Source: Leeuwenhoekiella parthenopeia
GTDB lineage: Bacteria > Bacteroidota > Bacteroidia > Flavobacteriales > Flavobacteriaceae
Direction of reading: 5' to 3'
NCBI RefSeq assembly: GCF_020782115.1
Contig: NZ_JAJGMW010000018.1
Location: 31,837-95,836, forward strand
DNA length: 64,000 nt
Shown: piece after piece, positions 37,445 through 48,607 of the stretch
How positions within the stretch are numbered: position 1 is the first letter of the stretch
How the letters are laid out: each line of letters starts with the position of its first letter
Translations under genes and position numbers: made by a program
The notes under the pieces: generated by a model
Seen by the model: only the letters and a program-made list of their open reading frames with translations
Databases searched by the model: none
Told to the model about the DNA's origin: nothing

Positions 37445-37470
37445 TCTTAAACAATCTTAAATTTTCTTAA
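37445..37470 (+). promoter_or_regulatory. Three TCTTAA direct repeats at exact 10-bp spacing
   Basis: TCTTAA at 37445, 37455 and 37465, one per helical turn, about 50-75 nt before the amidohydrolase ATG. The arrangement is that of a response-regulator operator on one DNA face. Confidence 0.5.
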
Positions 37471-37491
37471 AGAAACGTCATAACAGTTATT

Positions 37492-37508
37492 TTTAGACAA
37501 AGTCTAAA
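37492..37508. promoter_or_regulatory. TTTAGAC-AAA-GTCTAAA palindrome
   Basis: Perfect 7-bp arms, 3-nt centre, ending 11 nt before the amidohydrolase ATG; overlaps a TATTTTTA sequence that resembles a -7 element. Candidate repressor site or 5' hairpin. Confidence 0.4.
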
Positions 37509-37519
37509 TTTAGCTAACT

Positions 37520-40498
37520 ATGAACAAAAAACTATTCCTTGCCGGATGGTTATTCCTGATGTGTTTTACACTCGCTGCACAGGAATACTTCCCGGTCAAT
37601 GACGGTGTAAAAACAGTCAATTCTAATTACACGCTCTTTAAAAATGCCACGCTACATCCCACTCCCGGAAAAACAATTACCGGAGGAAGTATGCTGGTTA
37701 AAGACGGAAAGATCGTTGCCGTTGGCAAATCTGTCAAAGAGCCCGAAAATGCAGTAGTAATTGATTTGGGTGGTAAGCACGTCTACCCTTCTTTTATTGA
37801 AATGTATTCCTCTTTTGGGGTAAAAACTCCTGAACGATCTGGCGGCAGCCGCAGTGGTGAGTACGAAGCATCTCGCTCAGGTTACTACTGGAATGATCAC
37901 GTTCGGGCAGAAACCGATGCTCTTGCTGATTTTGATTACGACAGCAAAGCAGCCAAAGAAATGCTTGAAGCAGGTTTTGGCGCCGTAAATACTCATAAAG
38001 CAGATGCAATCGCACGTGGTAATGGTATTCTTGTGGCTCTTAATACAGATGGCAACACGGCAGATCGTTTAATAGACACCAGATCAGCTCAATTTTTCTC
38101 TTTTGACAAAAGTAACCTTTCTGCACAGGCTTATCCTTCTTCTAAGATGGGTGCTACTGCCCTCATACGTCAGCTTTTTGAAGATGCAGAATGGTATGCA
38201 CAGGGAAATGTAGAAACCAGAGACCTTGCCCTGGAGGCTCTTAATGCCAATATGGATCTGCCTCAAATCTTTTACGGCGAAGATCTTTATGACGACCTGC
38301 GCATTTCAAACCTGGCAAAAGAAACCGGAGTACCCTTCATAATTGTAGGTGGCGGTGACGAGTATAAGCGTATTGACGAGATCAAAGCAACCGGAGCACA
38401 CTATATTATCCCCATTAATTTTCAGGATGCTTATGATGTGGAAGATCCCTTTCAGGCAGATTATGTGAGCCTGAGTCAAATGCTTGAATGGAATCAGGAG
38501 CCTACCAACCCGGCAAAAATGCAGGATGCGGGACTTACTTTTGCCATCACCACCCATTCGCTTAAATCTCCTGACAAGCTTATGGATATGCTTAAAAAAG
38601 CATTTAAGTACGGTCTGAGCGAAGAAACCGCACTCAAAGCCCTAACCACAGTTCCTGCTCAGCTTTTGGGGAAAAGTGAGGAATTAGGCTCTCTCAAAGA
38701 AAATGCCTGGGCGAATTTTCTGGTTACTTCAGGTCCTTTATTTGAGGACGAAACCGTACTCTACGAGAACTGGGTGCAGGGAAATCAGCACGTGATTAAA
38801 GATTCTAATGTACTGGATATTGACGGCTCCTATGCCTTGAGTCTGGGTGGTTCTACTTATGACGTAAGTATATCCAAATCAACCGAAAAACCTTCAGTAA
38901 CCGTTAAAAGTGGTGATACTAAATTGGGTTCTAAAATCAATTACGATAACGGCTGGTTAAACCTGATGTTTACCGCTGTTAATTCTGAAAGTAAAGATTT
39001 TACACGTGTTGTAACGCAGGTTTCTGATGCTCAATCCTGGAGTGGTAAAGCTATTCAGCCTAACGGAAGTGAAACTGCTTTTAATATGACTAAAAAAGAA
39101 GCCGGTGCAACGGAAGACGAAGAAGACAAGGAAGATGAGGACAAAGAAGAGGATGAACCCTTTGTAATGCCGCTCACCTACCCGAACATTGCTTATGGTT
39201 ATGATGAAAAGCCTAAACAGGAGACGATTCTGTTTAAAAATGCAACGGTTTGGACTAATGAAGAAGCCGGAATCCTGGAAGAAACAGATGTGTTGGTCAA
39301 AAACGGTAAAATCGCAGCTATTGGCAAAAATCTGAACTCTGGAGGTGCTAAAGTGATTGACGCTACCGGTAAACATCTTACCAGTGGTATAATTGACGAA
39401 CATTCGCACATTGCTGCTTTCTCAATCAATGAGGGAGGTCAAAACTCTTCTGCCGAAGTACGTATGAAAGATGTCGTGAATCCGGATGACATTGACATTT
39501 ACCGCGATCTTGCAGGAGGTGTGACTACCATCCAGTTACTTCACGGTTCAGCTAACCCAATTGGCGGGCAATCTGCCGTGATGAAACTCAAGTGGGGATC
39601 AAGTATTGATGAAATGGTTTTAGATGACACCAGGTTTATCAAGTTTGCTTTGGGCGAAAACGTCAAGCAATCAAACTGGGGTAGTTACAGCCGCTTTCCG
39701 CAAACACGTATGGGTGTGCAACAAATGTATACCGATTATTTTCAGCGGGCGCGTGAATACGAAAAGGCAAAGAATAGTGGTCAGCCATTTCGCAAGGATT
39801 ATGAGATGGAAACACTGGTTGAAATTCTCAACGCAGACCGCTATATCTCATCACACTCCTATGTACAAAGTGAGATCAATATGTTAATGAAAGTAGCGGA
39901 AGATTTTGATTTTAGAATCAACACATTTACACACATACTTGAAGGTTACAAAGTAGCTGATAAAATGGCAGAGCACGGCGTAGCCGGTTCAACCTTTAGC
40001 GACTGGTGGGCGTATAAATATGAAGTGAATGATGCCATACCTTACAACGCTGCAATTATGTGGAGTGAAGGTGTACTTACCGGAATTAATAGTGATGATG
40101 CCGAAATGAGCCGCAGATTGAATCAGGAAGCTGCCAAAACCATGAAATATGGGGGAGTTCCTGAAGAGGAAGCCTGGAAGTTTGTAACGCTAAATCCTGC
40201 AAAAATGCTTCATCTGGATGATCGCACCGGTAGTATAAAAGAAGGTAAGGATGCTGATTTGGTTCTTTGGTCTACATACCCCATGTCTGTAAGCGCAATT
40301 GCCGAAAAAACGCTTATCGAAGGAGCGGTATATTTTGATCTGGAAAAAGATAAAGAACTACGTAAGAGCGTTCAGGAAAAGAAAAATAAACTCACAACGA
40401 TGATGCTTCGCGATAAAAATAAAGGGCTGAAGACTCAACCGGCCAAAAAAGAAGAGAAACAACGTCTGGATTGTGACACCTTAGAAACACTTAACTAA
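37520..40498 (+). CDS. Secreted double-domain amidohydrolase
   Basis: 992 aa with a signal peptide (1-20, ending LAAQ). It has two amidohydrolase-like halves. The first (about 30-450) has PSFIEMYSSFG where the HxH metal motif should be, so it appears degenerate. After an acidic linker (near 535-552) the second half has SGIIDEHSHIAAF (HxH near 627), SDDAEMSRR (Asp near 857) and the usual LNPAKML...GSIKEGKDADLVLWS ending. Family members (imidazolonepropionase/prolidase-like) hydrolyse cyclic amides or dipeptides; the substrate is unknown. 2 nt before a second amidohydrolase. Confidence 0.82.
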   Translation: MNKKLFLAGWLFLMCFTLAAQEYFPVNDGVKTVNSNYTLFKNATLHPTPGKTITGGSMLVKDGKIVAVGKSVKEPENAVVIDLGGKHVYPSFIEMYSSFGVKTPERSGGSRSGEYEASRSGYYWNDHVRAETDALADFDYDSKAAKEMLEAGFGAVNTHKADAIARGNGILVALNTDGNTADRLIDTRSAQFFSFDKSNLSAQAYPSSKMGATALIRQLFEDAEWYAQGNVETRDLALEALNANMDLPQIFYGEDLYDDLRISNLAKETGVPFIIVGGGDEYKRIDEIKATGAHYIIPINFQDAYDVEDPFQADYVSLSQMLEWNQEPTNPAKMQDAGLTFAITTHSLKSPDKLMDMLKKAFKYGLSEETALKALTTVPAQLLGKSEELGSLKENAWANFLVTSGPLFEDETVLYENWVQGNQHVIKDSNVLDIDGSYALSLGGSTYDVSISKSTEKPSVTVKSGDTKLGSKINYDNGWLNLMFTAVNSESKDFTRVVTQVSDAQSWSGKAIQPNGSETAFNMTKKEAGATEDEEDKEDEDKEEDEPFVMPLTYPNIAYGYDEKPKQETILFKNATVWTNEEAGILEETDVLVKNGKIAAIGKNLNSGGAKVIDATGKHLTSGIIDEHSHIAAFSINEGGQNSSAEVRMKDVVNPDDIDIYRDLAGGVTTIQLLHGSANPIGGQSAVMKLKWGSSIDEMVLDDTRFIKFALGENVKQSNWGSYSRFPQTRMGVQQMYTDYFQRAREYEKAKNSGQPFRKDYEMETLVEILNADRYISSHSYVQSEINMLMKVAEDFDFRINTFTHILEGYKVADKMAEHGVAGSTFSDWWAYKYEVNDAIPYNAAIMWSEGVLTGINSDDAEMSRRLNQEAAKTMKYGGVPEEEAWKFVTLNPAKMLHLDDRTGSIKEGKDADLVLWSTYPMSVSAIAEKTLIEGAVYFDLEKDKELRKSVQEKKNKLTTMMLRDKNKGLKTQPAKKEEKQRLDCDTLETLN

Positions 40499-40500
40499 TT

Positions 40501-41799
40501 ATGAAAACACTTAAAAACTTATATATACTGTTTTTATTGCTTGCTTTGAGTCTACAGGCTCAGCAAACGCCTGCGCCTTCTGCAAGTGGTGAAATAACCC
40601 TGACCGGTGGAATTGCCCACATTGGCAATGGTGAGGTTATAGAGAACAGCCTTATTTTCATTAGCGACGGAAAGATAACCGGTGTTTACGACGCCTTAAC
40701 CACTAAAAGACCTTTACGCGGGGAAGTTATAAATATTGACGGACAGCACGTATATCCGGGCTTTATTGCTCTTGATACCACTCTTGGTCTTGTTGAAATT
40801 TCAGCTGTACGTGCTACAGAAGATCAGGACGAGATAGGCGAATACAACCCGCATATTGAAGCAATTATCGCTTACAATGCCGAATCCAAAGTTGTAGAAA
40901 GTATGCGTCCAAATGGCGTTTTATTAGCCCAAACAGTTCCTCAGGGTGGTACTATCTCAGGAGAATCTTCACTGGTGCAACTGGATGCATGGAACTGGGA
41001 AGATGCCGTTGTTAAACGCGGCGATGGTATTCACCTCAACTGGCCAAGCAGTTACAGACGCGGTCGCTGGTGGCTGGGTGAAGATCCGGGCTATAGCCCT
41101 AATAAAGATTACCCTTCAGATATTCTCGAAATCAAAGATTTTATGAAGCAATCACAAGCTTTTGATGCTGGCGATGAAAACATTATGAATTTACCTTATG
41201 CGGCCATGCAGGATGTTCTTGATGGAAGTCAAAATCTGTACGTTCATGTAGATTCAGAAAAAGAAATTCTGGATGTATTGAAATTCAAAAAGGATATGAA
41301 TCTGGATAAAGTTGTTTTAGTAGGAGCCTACCGCGGTTATAAAGTAGCTAAGGAGATTGCGGAAGCGGGTGTGCCTGTTATTTTGACACGGGTACACAGC
41401 CTGCCCGGAGCAGAAGACGATGATTACGACATCAGTTTCAAAATGGTTAAAGACCTAATTGATGCAGGCGTTACTGTTGCCCTGGGAAACAGTGGAGAAT
41501 ACTGGCAGTCTCGTAATATACCCTTTTATGCAGGTCAAACTACTGCTCACGGTTTGAGTTTTGAAGATGCACTGAAGCTCATCACACTCAATGCCGCACG
41601 TATTTTAGGCATAGAAGGGCAACTCGGAACTTTAGAAGCCGGTAAAGATGCTACCTTATTTGTGAGTACCGGAAATGCTTTAGAAATGAAAGGAAACAAC
41701 CTAACAAAAGCAATGATCTCCGGACGGGATATAAGTCTTGAAAGTCATCAAACCGAACTCTGGAAGCGTTACATGGAAAAATATGAACGTACCGAGTAA
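40501..41799 (+). CDS. Secreted amidohydrolase-like protein, degenerate metal site
   Basis: 432 aa with a signal peptide (ending LSLQAQ). The composite barrel pattern is present (GQHVYPGFIALDTTLGL, LITLNAARILGIEGQLGTLEAGKDATLFVS), but the HxH motif is replaced by ALDTTLG, as in the first half of the upstream protein. It is probably a partner or structural subunit rather than an independent hydrolase. Spacing of 2 nt implies tight co-expression. Confidence 0.78.
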   Translation: MKTLKNLYILFLLLALSLQAQQTPAPSASGEITLTGGIAHIGNGEVIENSLIFISDGKITGVYDALTTKRPLRGEVINIDGQHVYPGFIALDTTLGLVEISAVRATEDQDEIGEYNPHIEAIIAYNAESKVVESMRPNGVLLAQTVPQGGTISGESSLVQLDAWNWEDAVVKRGDGIHLNWPSSYRRGRWWLGEDPGYSPNKDYPSDILEIKDFMKQSQAFDAGDENIMNLPYAAMQDVLDGSQNLYVHVDSEKEILDVLKFKKDMNLDKVVLVGAYRGYKVAKEIAEAGVPVILTRVHSLPGAEDDDYDISFKMVKDLIDAGVTVALGNSGEYWQSRNIPFYAGQTTAHGLSFEDALKLITLNAARILGIEGQLGTLEAGKDATLFVSTGNALEMKGNNLTKAMISGRDISLESHQTELWKRYMEKYERTE

Positions 41800-41825
41800 T
41801 TGCAGATTTAAATTTAAAGCAAAAA

Positions 41826-41857
41826 AAAAGTCTGGTTCAAAATTGAACCGGACTTTT
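41826..41857. terminator. Bidirectional terminator
   Basis: AAAAGTC-T-GGTTCAA / TTGAACC-G-GACTTTT, short loop; T-run on plus, A-run (T on minus) on the other side. Serves the amidohydrolases and the convergent gyrA-TPR unit. Confidence 0.85.
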
Positions 41858-41877
41858 AATTTTATAAGGCTTTTTGA

Positions 41878-43146
41878 TTATTTACCTTCCAAAGCATCTA
41901 ATTGAGCTTTGTACTTATCAGCTTCGGCAGTGTTGCCTAACTGAATGTGGATGTTGTAAAGTGTACGAACAGCCTCTACATTTGGCTCATCACCTGCAAT
42001 TGCTTTTTCAAGGAAAGGAACTGAATCAGCATATAGCTTTAAACGCTCTTTCTTTAAAGTTTCATACTTGGCATTATCTGCCTTGGTATTCCCAAGAGAA
42101 TTCATTTGCTCGATAATCTCTTTATCTTTAGCTAACATCAAAGCAGCAATGTTTAGGTTAGCCGCAGAATAATTAGGATCAATTTCCAATGCTTTGTTGT
42201 AATAACCCAAAGCTTTCTCATTGTTTCCGGCTTTTGCGGCACCTACACCAAGGTTGAAATACAATCCTGGATTGTTAGGATCTTTAGCGATAACCTTATC
42301 CATAGCAGCTTCATATTCTTCAGTCATATCCATTTTAAGGTAAACATCAGCAGCAGAACGTAATAAAGCATCATCATCGGGATTTTCAGCAAGAGCGTCC
42401 TGAATTGCAGATACTGCCTTATCATTTTCACCCTCCTGAACATAGATCAAAGCGATGTTTTTTGCGATCTCACCTGCTCGGGACTCGGTTACAACGGTTT
42501 TAGGATCTTCGTGTGAACCAGCTTTAACAAACAAATCTCTTTGTTGTTTAGAGTTGAAGTTCTCTACTTTACCATCTTCTTTGTTTACGGCAGTGTATTG
42601 CGTCTCAATACCGGTATACCCCATATCTTTCAATTGAGTATAGTATTTTAGTGCAGTGGTAAAGTCCTGACCATTTACTGCGTTAGAAGCTGCAAAATAA
42701 AGATAAGAGGTATCTTTAGGAGTAAGCGTGTACAACGTATAAAGCTTATTGGCTGCCTCACCATACTTCTCTGCATTCTGATCATCCACAGCAGAAGAAA
42801 TAACAGCGTTCATCGCCTGTTGCTTAAACTGCTTGGCCTCTTCTCCGTATTTGCTACCGCCATTGAATTCGTTTACTGTTGTAAACGCTTCCATTGCTTT
42901 TAGAAGCTCATCAGCATTTTTATTATCCTCTCCACCAAGATATGCTCTACCTTTTACGAAGTAATAATATTCTTTTTCTTTATCGTCCATCTGACCCATC
43001 ATCCCGGAAACCGCTTCAATTTCGGTTTTGGCCTGGGCATAACTTCCAGATTCAACGGCTTTTTCTGCAGACTTGATTTCCTTTTTCTGCGCAAAGGTTA
43101 CGGCTGTAAGGGAAAGCGCCGCAAAAACTATTGACTTAGTTTTCAT
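41878..43146 (-). CDS. Exported TPR protein
   Basis: 422 aa. Signal peptide MKTKSIVFAALSLTAVTFAQ, then tetratricopeptide repeats. The clearest are NPGLYFNLGVGAAKAGNNEKALGYYNKALEIDPN (about 290-325) and VEAVRTLYNIHIQLGNTAEADKYKAQL at the end. A periplasmic or outer-membrane-facing scaffold is likely; the partner is unknown. It follows gyrA by 28 nt on the same strand, so it probably shares its transcript. Confidence 0.82.
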   Translation of the reverse strand: MKTKSIVFAALSLTAVTFAQKKEIKSAEKAVESGSYAQAKTEIEAVSGMMGQMDDKEKEYYYFVKGRAYLGGEDNKNADELLKAMEAFTTVNEFNGGSKYGEEAKQFKQQAMNAVISSAVDDQNAEKYGEAANKLYTLYTLTPKDTSYLYFAASNAVNGQDFTTALKYYTQLKDMGYTGIETQYTAVNKEDGKVENFNSKQQRDLFVKAGSHEDPKTVVTESRAGEIAKNIALIYVQEGENDKAVSAIQDALAENPDDDALLRSAADVYLKMDMTEEYEAAMDKVIAKDPNNPGLYFNLGVGAAKAGNNEKALGYYNKALEIDPNYSAANLNIAALMLAKDKEIIEQMNSLGNTKADNAKYETLKKERLKLYADSVPFLEKAIAGDEPNVEAVRTLYNIHIQLGNTAEADKYKAQLDALEGK

Positions 43147-43174
43147 TATCTACTTAATTTATATTCAACTTTAA

Positions 43175-45709
43175 TTATTCCTCTTCATCAGAAGAAGGCT
43201 TTTCAATATTTTGGTTATCTATTTTTTCATCTCCTTCAGCGACAATGCCGTCTTCATCTTCTATATCATCTTCATCTTTCTTCACTTTTGTCACTGCAGC
43301 GATGGTGTCTCCATTTTTCAGGTTTATAAGTCTTACACCCTGAGTGGCTCGACCCATAACCCGAAGTTCTGAAACTTCCATTCGGATAGCGATACCCGAC
43401 TTGTTAATGATCATCAAATCATCCTCATCGGTAACGTTGTTTATAGAAACTAAGCTTCCGGTCTTTTCGGTGATTGAAATAGTCTTTACACCCTTACCAC
43501 CGCGGTTTGTAACCCGGTAGTCTTCAACCAGTGAACGCTTACCGTAACCATTCTCTGAAACCACAAGTACATTAGACTCGGGATCGTTAACAGCTACCAT
43601 TCCTATAACCTCGTCATTATCGTCTGCAAGAGTTATGCCACGAACTCCGGAAGCACTTCTACCCATAGGTCGGGTCTTCTCTTCTTCAAAGCGAATGGCC
43701 TTACCAGACTTCACGGCAAGCATTACCTGACTGTCGCCTGTGGTAAGCTTAGCAGCCAGTAATTCATCACCTTCTTTAATGGTAATCGCATTGATACCGT
43801 TAGTACGTGGGCGTGAGTATTGCTCAAGAGATGTTTTCTTAACCTGACCTTTTTTGGTTGCCATAATGACATATCGGGAATTTATATATTCCTCATCTTT
43901 TAGGTCATTGGTACAAATAAAGGCTTTGACTTTATCATCCGGATCAATCGCTATTAGATTTTGAATTGCTCTACCTTTTGAGGTTTTGCTTCCTTCAGGA
44001 ATTTCAAAAACCCGCATCCAGAAACATTTTCCTTTTTGGGTAAAGAAGATCAAATACTGGTGGTTGGTTCCCACAAATAAGTGCTCGAGGAAATCCTCGT
44101 TACGCGTTGTAGATCCTTTTTGACCTACACCACCTCTGTTTTGCGTTTTGTATTCCTGCAGGGAAGTACGCTTGATATAACCGGCGTGAGAAATTGTAAG
44201 AACCACTTTTTCATCAGGTATCAAATCGGTTATGGTAACATCTCCACCGGCATAGTCTATGTCGGTTCGGCGCTCATCCCCGTATTTCTCTCTAATCTCA
44301 ATGAGTTCGTTCTTAATAATTTCCATTCTGCGCTCTTTTTTAGCCAGAATATCCTTTAAATCTTCAATAGTTTTAAGTAACTCGTCATACTCCTCGCGCA
44401 ACTTATCCTGCTCCAGACCGGTGAGTTGACGTAAACGCATTTCGACAATAGCTCTGGCCTGAATTTCAGTAAGCTCAAAACGCTCCATCAATTTTGCCCG
44501 TGCCTCTTCGGCGTTACTACTCGCACGTATCAGCGCAATTACTTCATCAATGTTATCGGAAGCGATGATTAAACCTTCAAGAATGTGAGCTCTATCTTCG
44601 GCCTTCTTAAGCTCAAACTCGGTACGACGCACCACTACTTCGTGACGGTGCTCCACAAAATGATGAATCATATCTTTAAGATTCAACATTTCGGGTCTTC
44701 CTTTTACAAGAGCTATATTATTTACGCTGAAGGAGGATTGCAACGCAGTATATTTATATAAGGTATTGAGAACGATATTGGGAATAGCATCTCTTTTCAA
44801 TACATAAACGATACGCATCCCGTTACGGTCAGACTCATCACGTATCGAGGCTATACCGTCTATTTTCTTCTCGTTTACAAGATCGGCGGTTTTCTTAATC
44901 ATATCGGCCTTATTGACCTGATATGGAATTTCACTTACGATAATACACTCGCGACCTTTAACGTCTTCAATAGTCGCTTTGGCGCGTAAAACAACACGAC
45001 CCCTACCGGTTTTAAATGCCTCGCGCACACCTTCATAGCCGTAGATTGTTCCTCCTGTAGGAAAATCAGGAGCCGTCACGTGCTGCATGAGTTCGTCTAT
45101 TTCGATGTCGTGGTTTTCGATATAGGCAATGATACCGTTAACGACTTCGGTAAGGTTGTGAGGGGGCATATTTGTTGCCATACCCACCGCAATACCGGAT
45201 GCACCATTTACCAAAAGACCCGGAATACGAGTAGGAAGTACCGTGGGTTCTTTAAGGGTATCGTCGAAGTTGAGTGTGTGATCTACCGTATCCTTATCGA
45301 TATCGGCAAGCATTTCTTCAGAAATCTTGCGCATACGGGCTTCGGTATATCGCATAGCTGCAGGGCTGTCACCATCAACCGAACCAAAGTTACCCTGACC
45401 GTCAACCAGCATATAGCGCAGACTCCATTCCTGAGCCATCCTTACCATAGTATCATACACGGATGTATCACCGTGCGGGTGGTATTTACCCAATACCTCC
45501 CCTACAATTCTTGCTGATTTTTTATGAGCTGTATTCGACCGAACTCCAAGTTCATGCATGCCGAATAAAACACGCCTGTGTACAGGCTTCAAACCGTCTC
45601 GTACATCTGGTAATGCACGTGACACGATGACCGACATTGAATAGTCAATGTAGGCTGATTTCATTTCATCTTCAATGTTGATAGGAATTAACTTCTCTCC
45701 TTCAGCCAT
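43175..45709 (-). CDS. gyrA: DNA gyrase subunit A
   Basis: 844 aa type IIA topoisomerase breakage-reunion subunit. The DNA gate has [18 protein letters not shown] (76-93); the catalytic Tyr is in AMRYTEARM (near 119). The residue equivalent to E. coli Ser83 is Thr82 and that to Asp87 is Asp86. The C-terminal beta-pinwheel has the GyrA box-like [11 protein letters not shown] (near 530) and [14 protein letters not shown] repeats; the tail is acidic. Nothing is truncated. Confidence 0.95.
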   Translation of the reverse strand: MAEGEKLIPINIEDEMKSAYIDYSMSVIVSRALPDVRDGLKPVHRRVLFGMHELGVRSNTAHKKSARIVGEVLGKYHPHGDTSVYDTMVRMAQEWSLRYMLVDGQGNFGSVDGDSPAAMRYTEARMRKISEEMLADIDKDTVDHTLNFDDTLKEPTVLPTRIPGLLVNGASGIAVGMATNMPPHNLTEVVNGIIAYIENHDIEIDELMQHVTAPDFPTGGTIYGYEGVREAFKTGRGRVVLRAKATIEDVKGRECIIVSEIPYQVNKADMIKKTADLVNEKKIDGIASIRDESDRNGMRIVYVLKRDAIPNIVLNTLYKYTALQSSFSVNNIALVKGRPEMLNLKDMIHHFVEHRHEVVVRRTEFELKKAEDRAHILEGLIIASDNIDEVIALIRASSNAEEARAKLMERFELTEIQARAIVEMRLRQLTGLEQDKLREEYDELLKTIEDLKDILAKKERRMEIIKNELIEIREKYGDERRTDIDYAGGDVTITDLIPDEKVVLTISHAGYIKRTSLQEYKTQNRGGVGQKGSTTRNEDFLEHLFVGTNHQYLIFFTQKGKCFWMRVFEIPEGSKTSKGRAIQNLIAIDPDDKVKAFICTNDLKDEEYINSRYVIMATKKGQVKKTSLEQYSRPRTNGINAITIKEGDELLAAKLTTGDSQVMLAVKSGKAIRFEEEKTRPMGRSASGVRGITLADDNDEVIGMVAVNDPESNVLVVSENGYGKRSLVEDYRVTNRGGKGVKTISITEKTGSLVSINNVTDEDDLMIINKSGIAIRMEVSELRVMGRATQGVRLINLKNGDTIAAVTKVKKDEDDIEDEDGIVAEGDEKIDNQNIEKPSSDEEE

Positions 45710-45954
45710 ATGTATTTCTATTTAAATATTGGTTTAAACACTGAGGGGCAATATACGCATTTTGACAGTGTTTTCGGGCAATCTCCTATTTACCTGCCTC
45801 GGTTTTTATTAACAAAAATTAGTTTTCGTTTTTGATAAGTATGCTTAACTTCCATTGTAGCTTTAAAAGTAATTTTGTCAATTTACTAACAGCATTGCAA
45901 ACGGAACGGTTTTTGACCTAATTATAAAAAACCCAAGAAAAGACAGGAGCGAAT
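45710..45954. promoter_or_regulatory. gyrA-clpC divergent intergenic region
   Basis: 245 nt. On the plus strand TAATTTTG (45870-45877) matches the TAnnTTTG promoter element about 80 nt before clpC. On the minus strand only weaker matches precede gyrA (TATATTGC). No ORF. Confidence 0.45.
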
Positions 45955-48501
45955 ATGGATGATAATTTTTCACCCCGAGTTAAAGATGTAATCGCCTACA
46001 GCAAGGAAGAAGCCTTGAGGCTGGGTCATGATTTTATAGGTACCGAGCATTTGATGCTGGGCTTATTGCGTGATGGCAGCGGGAAAGCTATTGAAATACT
46101 TCAGGCACTAGATGTTGATTTGAACCATCTGCGTCGTAAAGTTGAGATTCTGAGTCCCGCGAATCCCGGTACCGGTTTGGCAAGTAATGAAAAGAAAAAT
46201 CTGCACCTCACCAGACAGGCAGAGCGTGCTCTCAAAACCACATTTTTAGAAGCAAAACTTTTTCAAAGTTCTTCTATAAATACAGCTCATCTGTTACTTT
46301 GTGTGTTGCGTAATGAAAACGATCCTACGACTAAATTACTCAACAAGCTCAAAGTAGACTATGACAACGTAAAAGATCAATTTAAGCTTATGATGACTAG
46401 TGAAGACGACTATATAGAGCCTATTAAAAGTGAGTCCTTCAGCGATGACGACAATACCGCAGATTCGCAAAAAGAAAATCCTTTTAATACGCCCGGAAAT
46501 AAAACCAATAAAAAATCTAAGACTCCGGTTTTAGACAACTTCGGTAGAGACTTAACCGCAATGGCCGAAGAAGACAAACTGGATCCTGTTGTAGGACGTG
46601 AAAAAGAAATAGAACGTGTATCTCAAATCCTGAGCAGACGTAAAAAGAATAACCCGCTACTTATAGGAGAACCGGGTGTTGGTAAATCGGCAATCGCCGA
46701 AGGTCTTGCCTTGCGTATTGTAAAACGTAAAGTATCCCGTATTCTTTTTGACAAGCGCGTGGTCACACTCGATCTGGCAAGTCTTGTTGCAGGAACGAAG
46801 TACCGCGGTCAGTTTGAAGAGCGTATGAAAGCGGTGATGAATGAACTGGAGAAAAACTCAGACATCATTCTTTTTATTGACGAAATACATACCATTGTAG
46901 GTGCCGGTGGTGCTACAGGATCTCTGGATGCCAGCAATATGTTTAAACCTGCGCTTGCCCGTGGCGAAATTCAATGCATCGGTGCAACCACTTTAGATGA
47001 ATACAGACAGTATATAGAGAAAGATGGTGCATTGGAGCGTAGATTCCAGAAGGTAATCGTAGAACCTACCAATGAAGAAGAAACGATTGAAATACTTAAC
47101 AACATAAAAGATAAGTATGAAGATCACCACAATGTGATTTACACGCCTGAAGCGATCAAGGCTTGTGTAACGCTTACCAGCAGATATATGACAGACCGGT
47201 TTTTACCGGACAAGGCGATCGATGCATTAGATGAAGCAGGATCACGGGTACACATTGTAAATATTGATGTACCTAAAAAGATATTAGACCTGGAGCGTCA
47301 ACTTGAAGAAGTTCGCGAACGCAAAAATTCTGTTGTTAAAAAACAGAAATATGAAGAAGCTGCAAAACTGCGTGACGACGAGAAAAATTTAGAAAAAGAA
47401 CTGGCAACTGCACAGCAGAGCTGGGAGGAAGATTCGAAACTGCATCGTGAGACCGTGACTGAGGATAACGTGGCAGATGTGGTCTCGATGATGAGCGGCA
47501 TCCCTGTAAATCGTATTGCAAAAACGGAAAGCAACAAGCTGGCAGAATTACCGCAATCTATACGATCTAAAGTAATAGGTCAGGACGAAGCAGTTGCTAA
47601 AGTAGCCAAAGCGATACAGCGTAATCGTGCAGGTCTTAAAGATCCGCAGAAACCCATTGGTTCATTTATCTTCTTGGGTCAGACCGGTGTGGGTAAAACC
47701 CAGCTCGCTAAGATTTTAGCTACCGAATTGTTTGATAACGAAGATTCGCTCATCCGAATAGATATGAGTGAGTATATGGAGAAATTTGCGATTTCAAGAC
47801 TCATTGGAGCACCTCCGGGATATGTGGGTTACGAAGAAGGCGGACAGCTAACTGAAAAAGTTAGAAGAAAGCCCTACTCTGTTGTATTGCTTGATGAGAT
47901 TGAGAAGGCACACCCGGATGTATTCAACATGCTGCTTCAGGTATTGGATGACGGTTATATCACCGATTCTTTAGGCCGAAAAATAGACTTTAGAAATACA
48001 GTTATCATTATGACCTCAAATATCGGGGCGCGTAAGATCAAAGATTTTGGCCAGGGTGTTGGTTTTGGTACCGCTGCCCGTAAGGAGCAGGCTGATGATA
48101 ATACAAAAGGAATCATTCAGCAGGCGCTTAAAAAAGCATTTGCACCCGAGTTCCTGAACCGTGTTGATGATGTGATTGTATTCAATGCTCTTGAGCGTGG
48201 AGAAATTCACCAGATTATTGATATTGAACTTAAAAAGCTTTACAAACGTATTGAAGCTTTGGGTTACAATCTGCAACTTTCAGATAAAGCCAAAGATTTC
48301 ATTGGGGATAAAGGTTTTGATAAAGATTATGGTGCCAGACCTCTTAAACGAGCCATTCAAAAATACATTGAAGACGCTTTAGCCGAAGAGATCATTGCTT
48401 CAAACCTCAATGAAGGAGATACCATCTATATGGATATCGAAGACGGAAAAGAAGAACTCAGCATCCGAATTGAAAAGACTGAAAATTCTGCTCAATCCTA
48501 G
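45955..48501 (+). CDS. clpC: ATP-dependent Clp protease ATP-binding subunit ClpC
   Basis: 848 aa Hsp100 unfoldase partnering ClpP. N domain with two repeats ([30 protein letters not shown] and the [10 protein letters not shown] half). AAA1 Walker A is [13 protein letters not shown] (near 240). The UVR-like coiled coil [21 protein letters not shown] (about 462-482) marks ClpC rather than ClpB. AAA2 Walker A is [12 protein letters not shown] (near 578). Single gene with its own terminator; McsB/CtsR partners are not here. Confidence 0.95.
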   Translation: MDDNFSPRVKDVIAYSKEEALRLGHDFIGTEHLMLGLLRDGSGKAIEILQALDVDLNHLRRKVEILSPANPGTGLASNEKKNLHLTRQAERALKTTFLEAKLFQSSSINTAHLLLCVLRNENDPTTKLLNKLKVDYDNVKDQFKLMMTSEDDYIEPIKSESFSDDDNTADSQKENPFNTPGNKTNKKSKTPVLDNFGRDLTAMAEEDKLDPVVGREKEIERVSQILSRRKKNNPLLIGEPGVGKSAIAEGLALRIVKRKVSRILFDKRVVTLDLASLVAGTKYRGQFEERMKAVMNELEKNSDIILFIDEIHTIVGAGGATGSLDASNMFKPALARGEIQCIGATTLDEYRQYIEKDGALERRFQKVIVEPTNEEETIEILNNIKDKYEDHHNVIYTPEAIKACVTLTSRYMTDRFLPDKAIDALDEAGSRVHIVNIDVPKKILDLERQLEEVRERKNSVVKKQKYEEAAKLRDDEKNLEKELATAQQSWEEDSKLHRETVTEDNVADVVSMMSGIPVNRIAKTESNKLAELPQSIRSKVIGQDEAVAKVAKAIQRNRAGLKDPQKPIGSFIFLGQTGVGKTQLAKILATELFDNEDSLIRIDMSEYMEKFAISRLIGAPPGYVGYEEGGQLTEKVRRKPYSVVLLDEIEKAHPDVFNMLLQVLDDGYITDSLGRKIDFRNTVIIMTSNIGARKIKDFGQGVGFGTAARKEQADDNTKGIIQQALKKAFAPEFLNRVDDVIVFNALERGEIHQIIDIELKKLYKRIEALGYNLQLSDKAKDFIGDKGFDKDYGARPLKRAIQKYIEDALAEEIIASNLNEGDTIYMDIEDGKEELSIRIEKTENSAQS

Positions 48502-48522
48502 TTCTGAATTTAATATTATATC

Positions 48523-48550
48523 AAAAGCTGCTTCAGGGCAGCTTTTTTTT
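48523..48550 (+). terminator. clpC terminator
   Basis: AAAGCTGC/GCAGCTTT, 6-nt loop, eight T. Confidence 0.9.
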
Positions 48551-48607
48551 GCGATGCTATCAGATTTTTGAATTAACTTCGATTTTGTACTATCTACCTC
48601 GCATAGA

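Larger units (their letters stand above)
36845..37519. other. 675-nt A/T-rich intergenic region with several regulatory-looking elements
   Basis: Between the divergent curlin-like and amidohydrolase genes. No ORF longer than about 25 codons. It contains an orphan bidirectional terminator, a CGAAG/CTTCG hairpin (near 37407), three phased TCTTAA repeats and a TTTAGAC palindrome, listed separately. Confidence 0.6.

Noticed and set aside
45080..45517. 145-codon plus-strand frame inside gyrA
   Set aside because: Antisense to highly conserved gyrA codons; no family resemblance.
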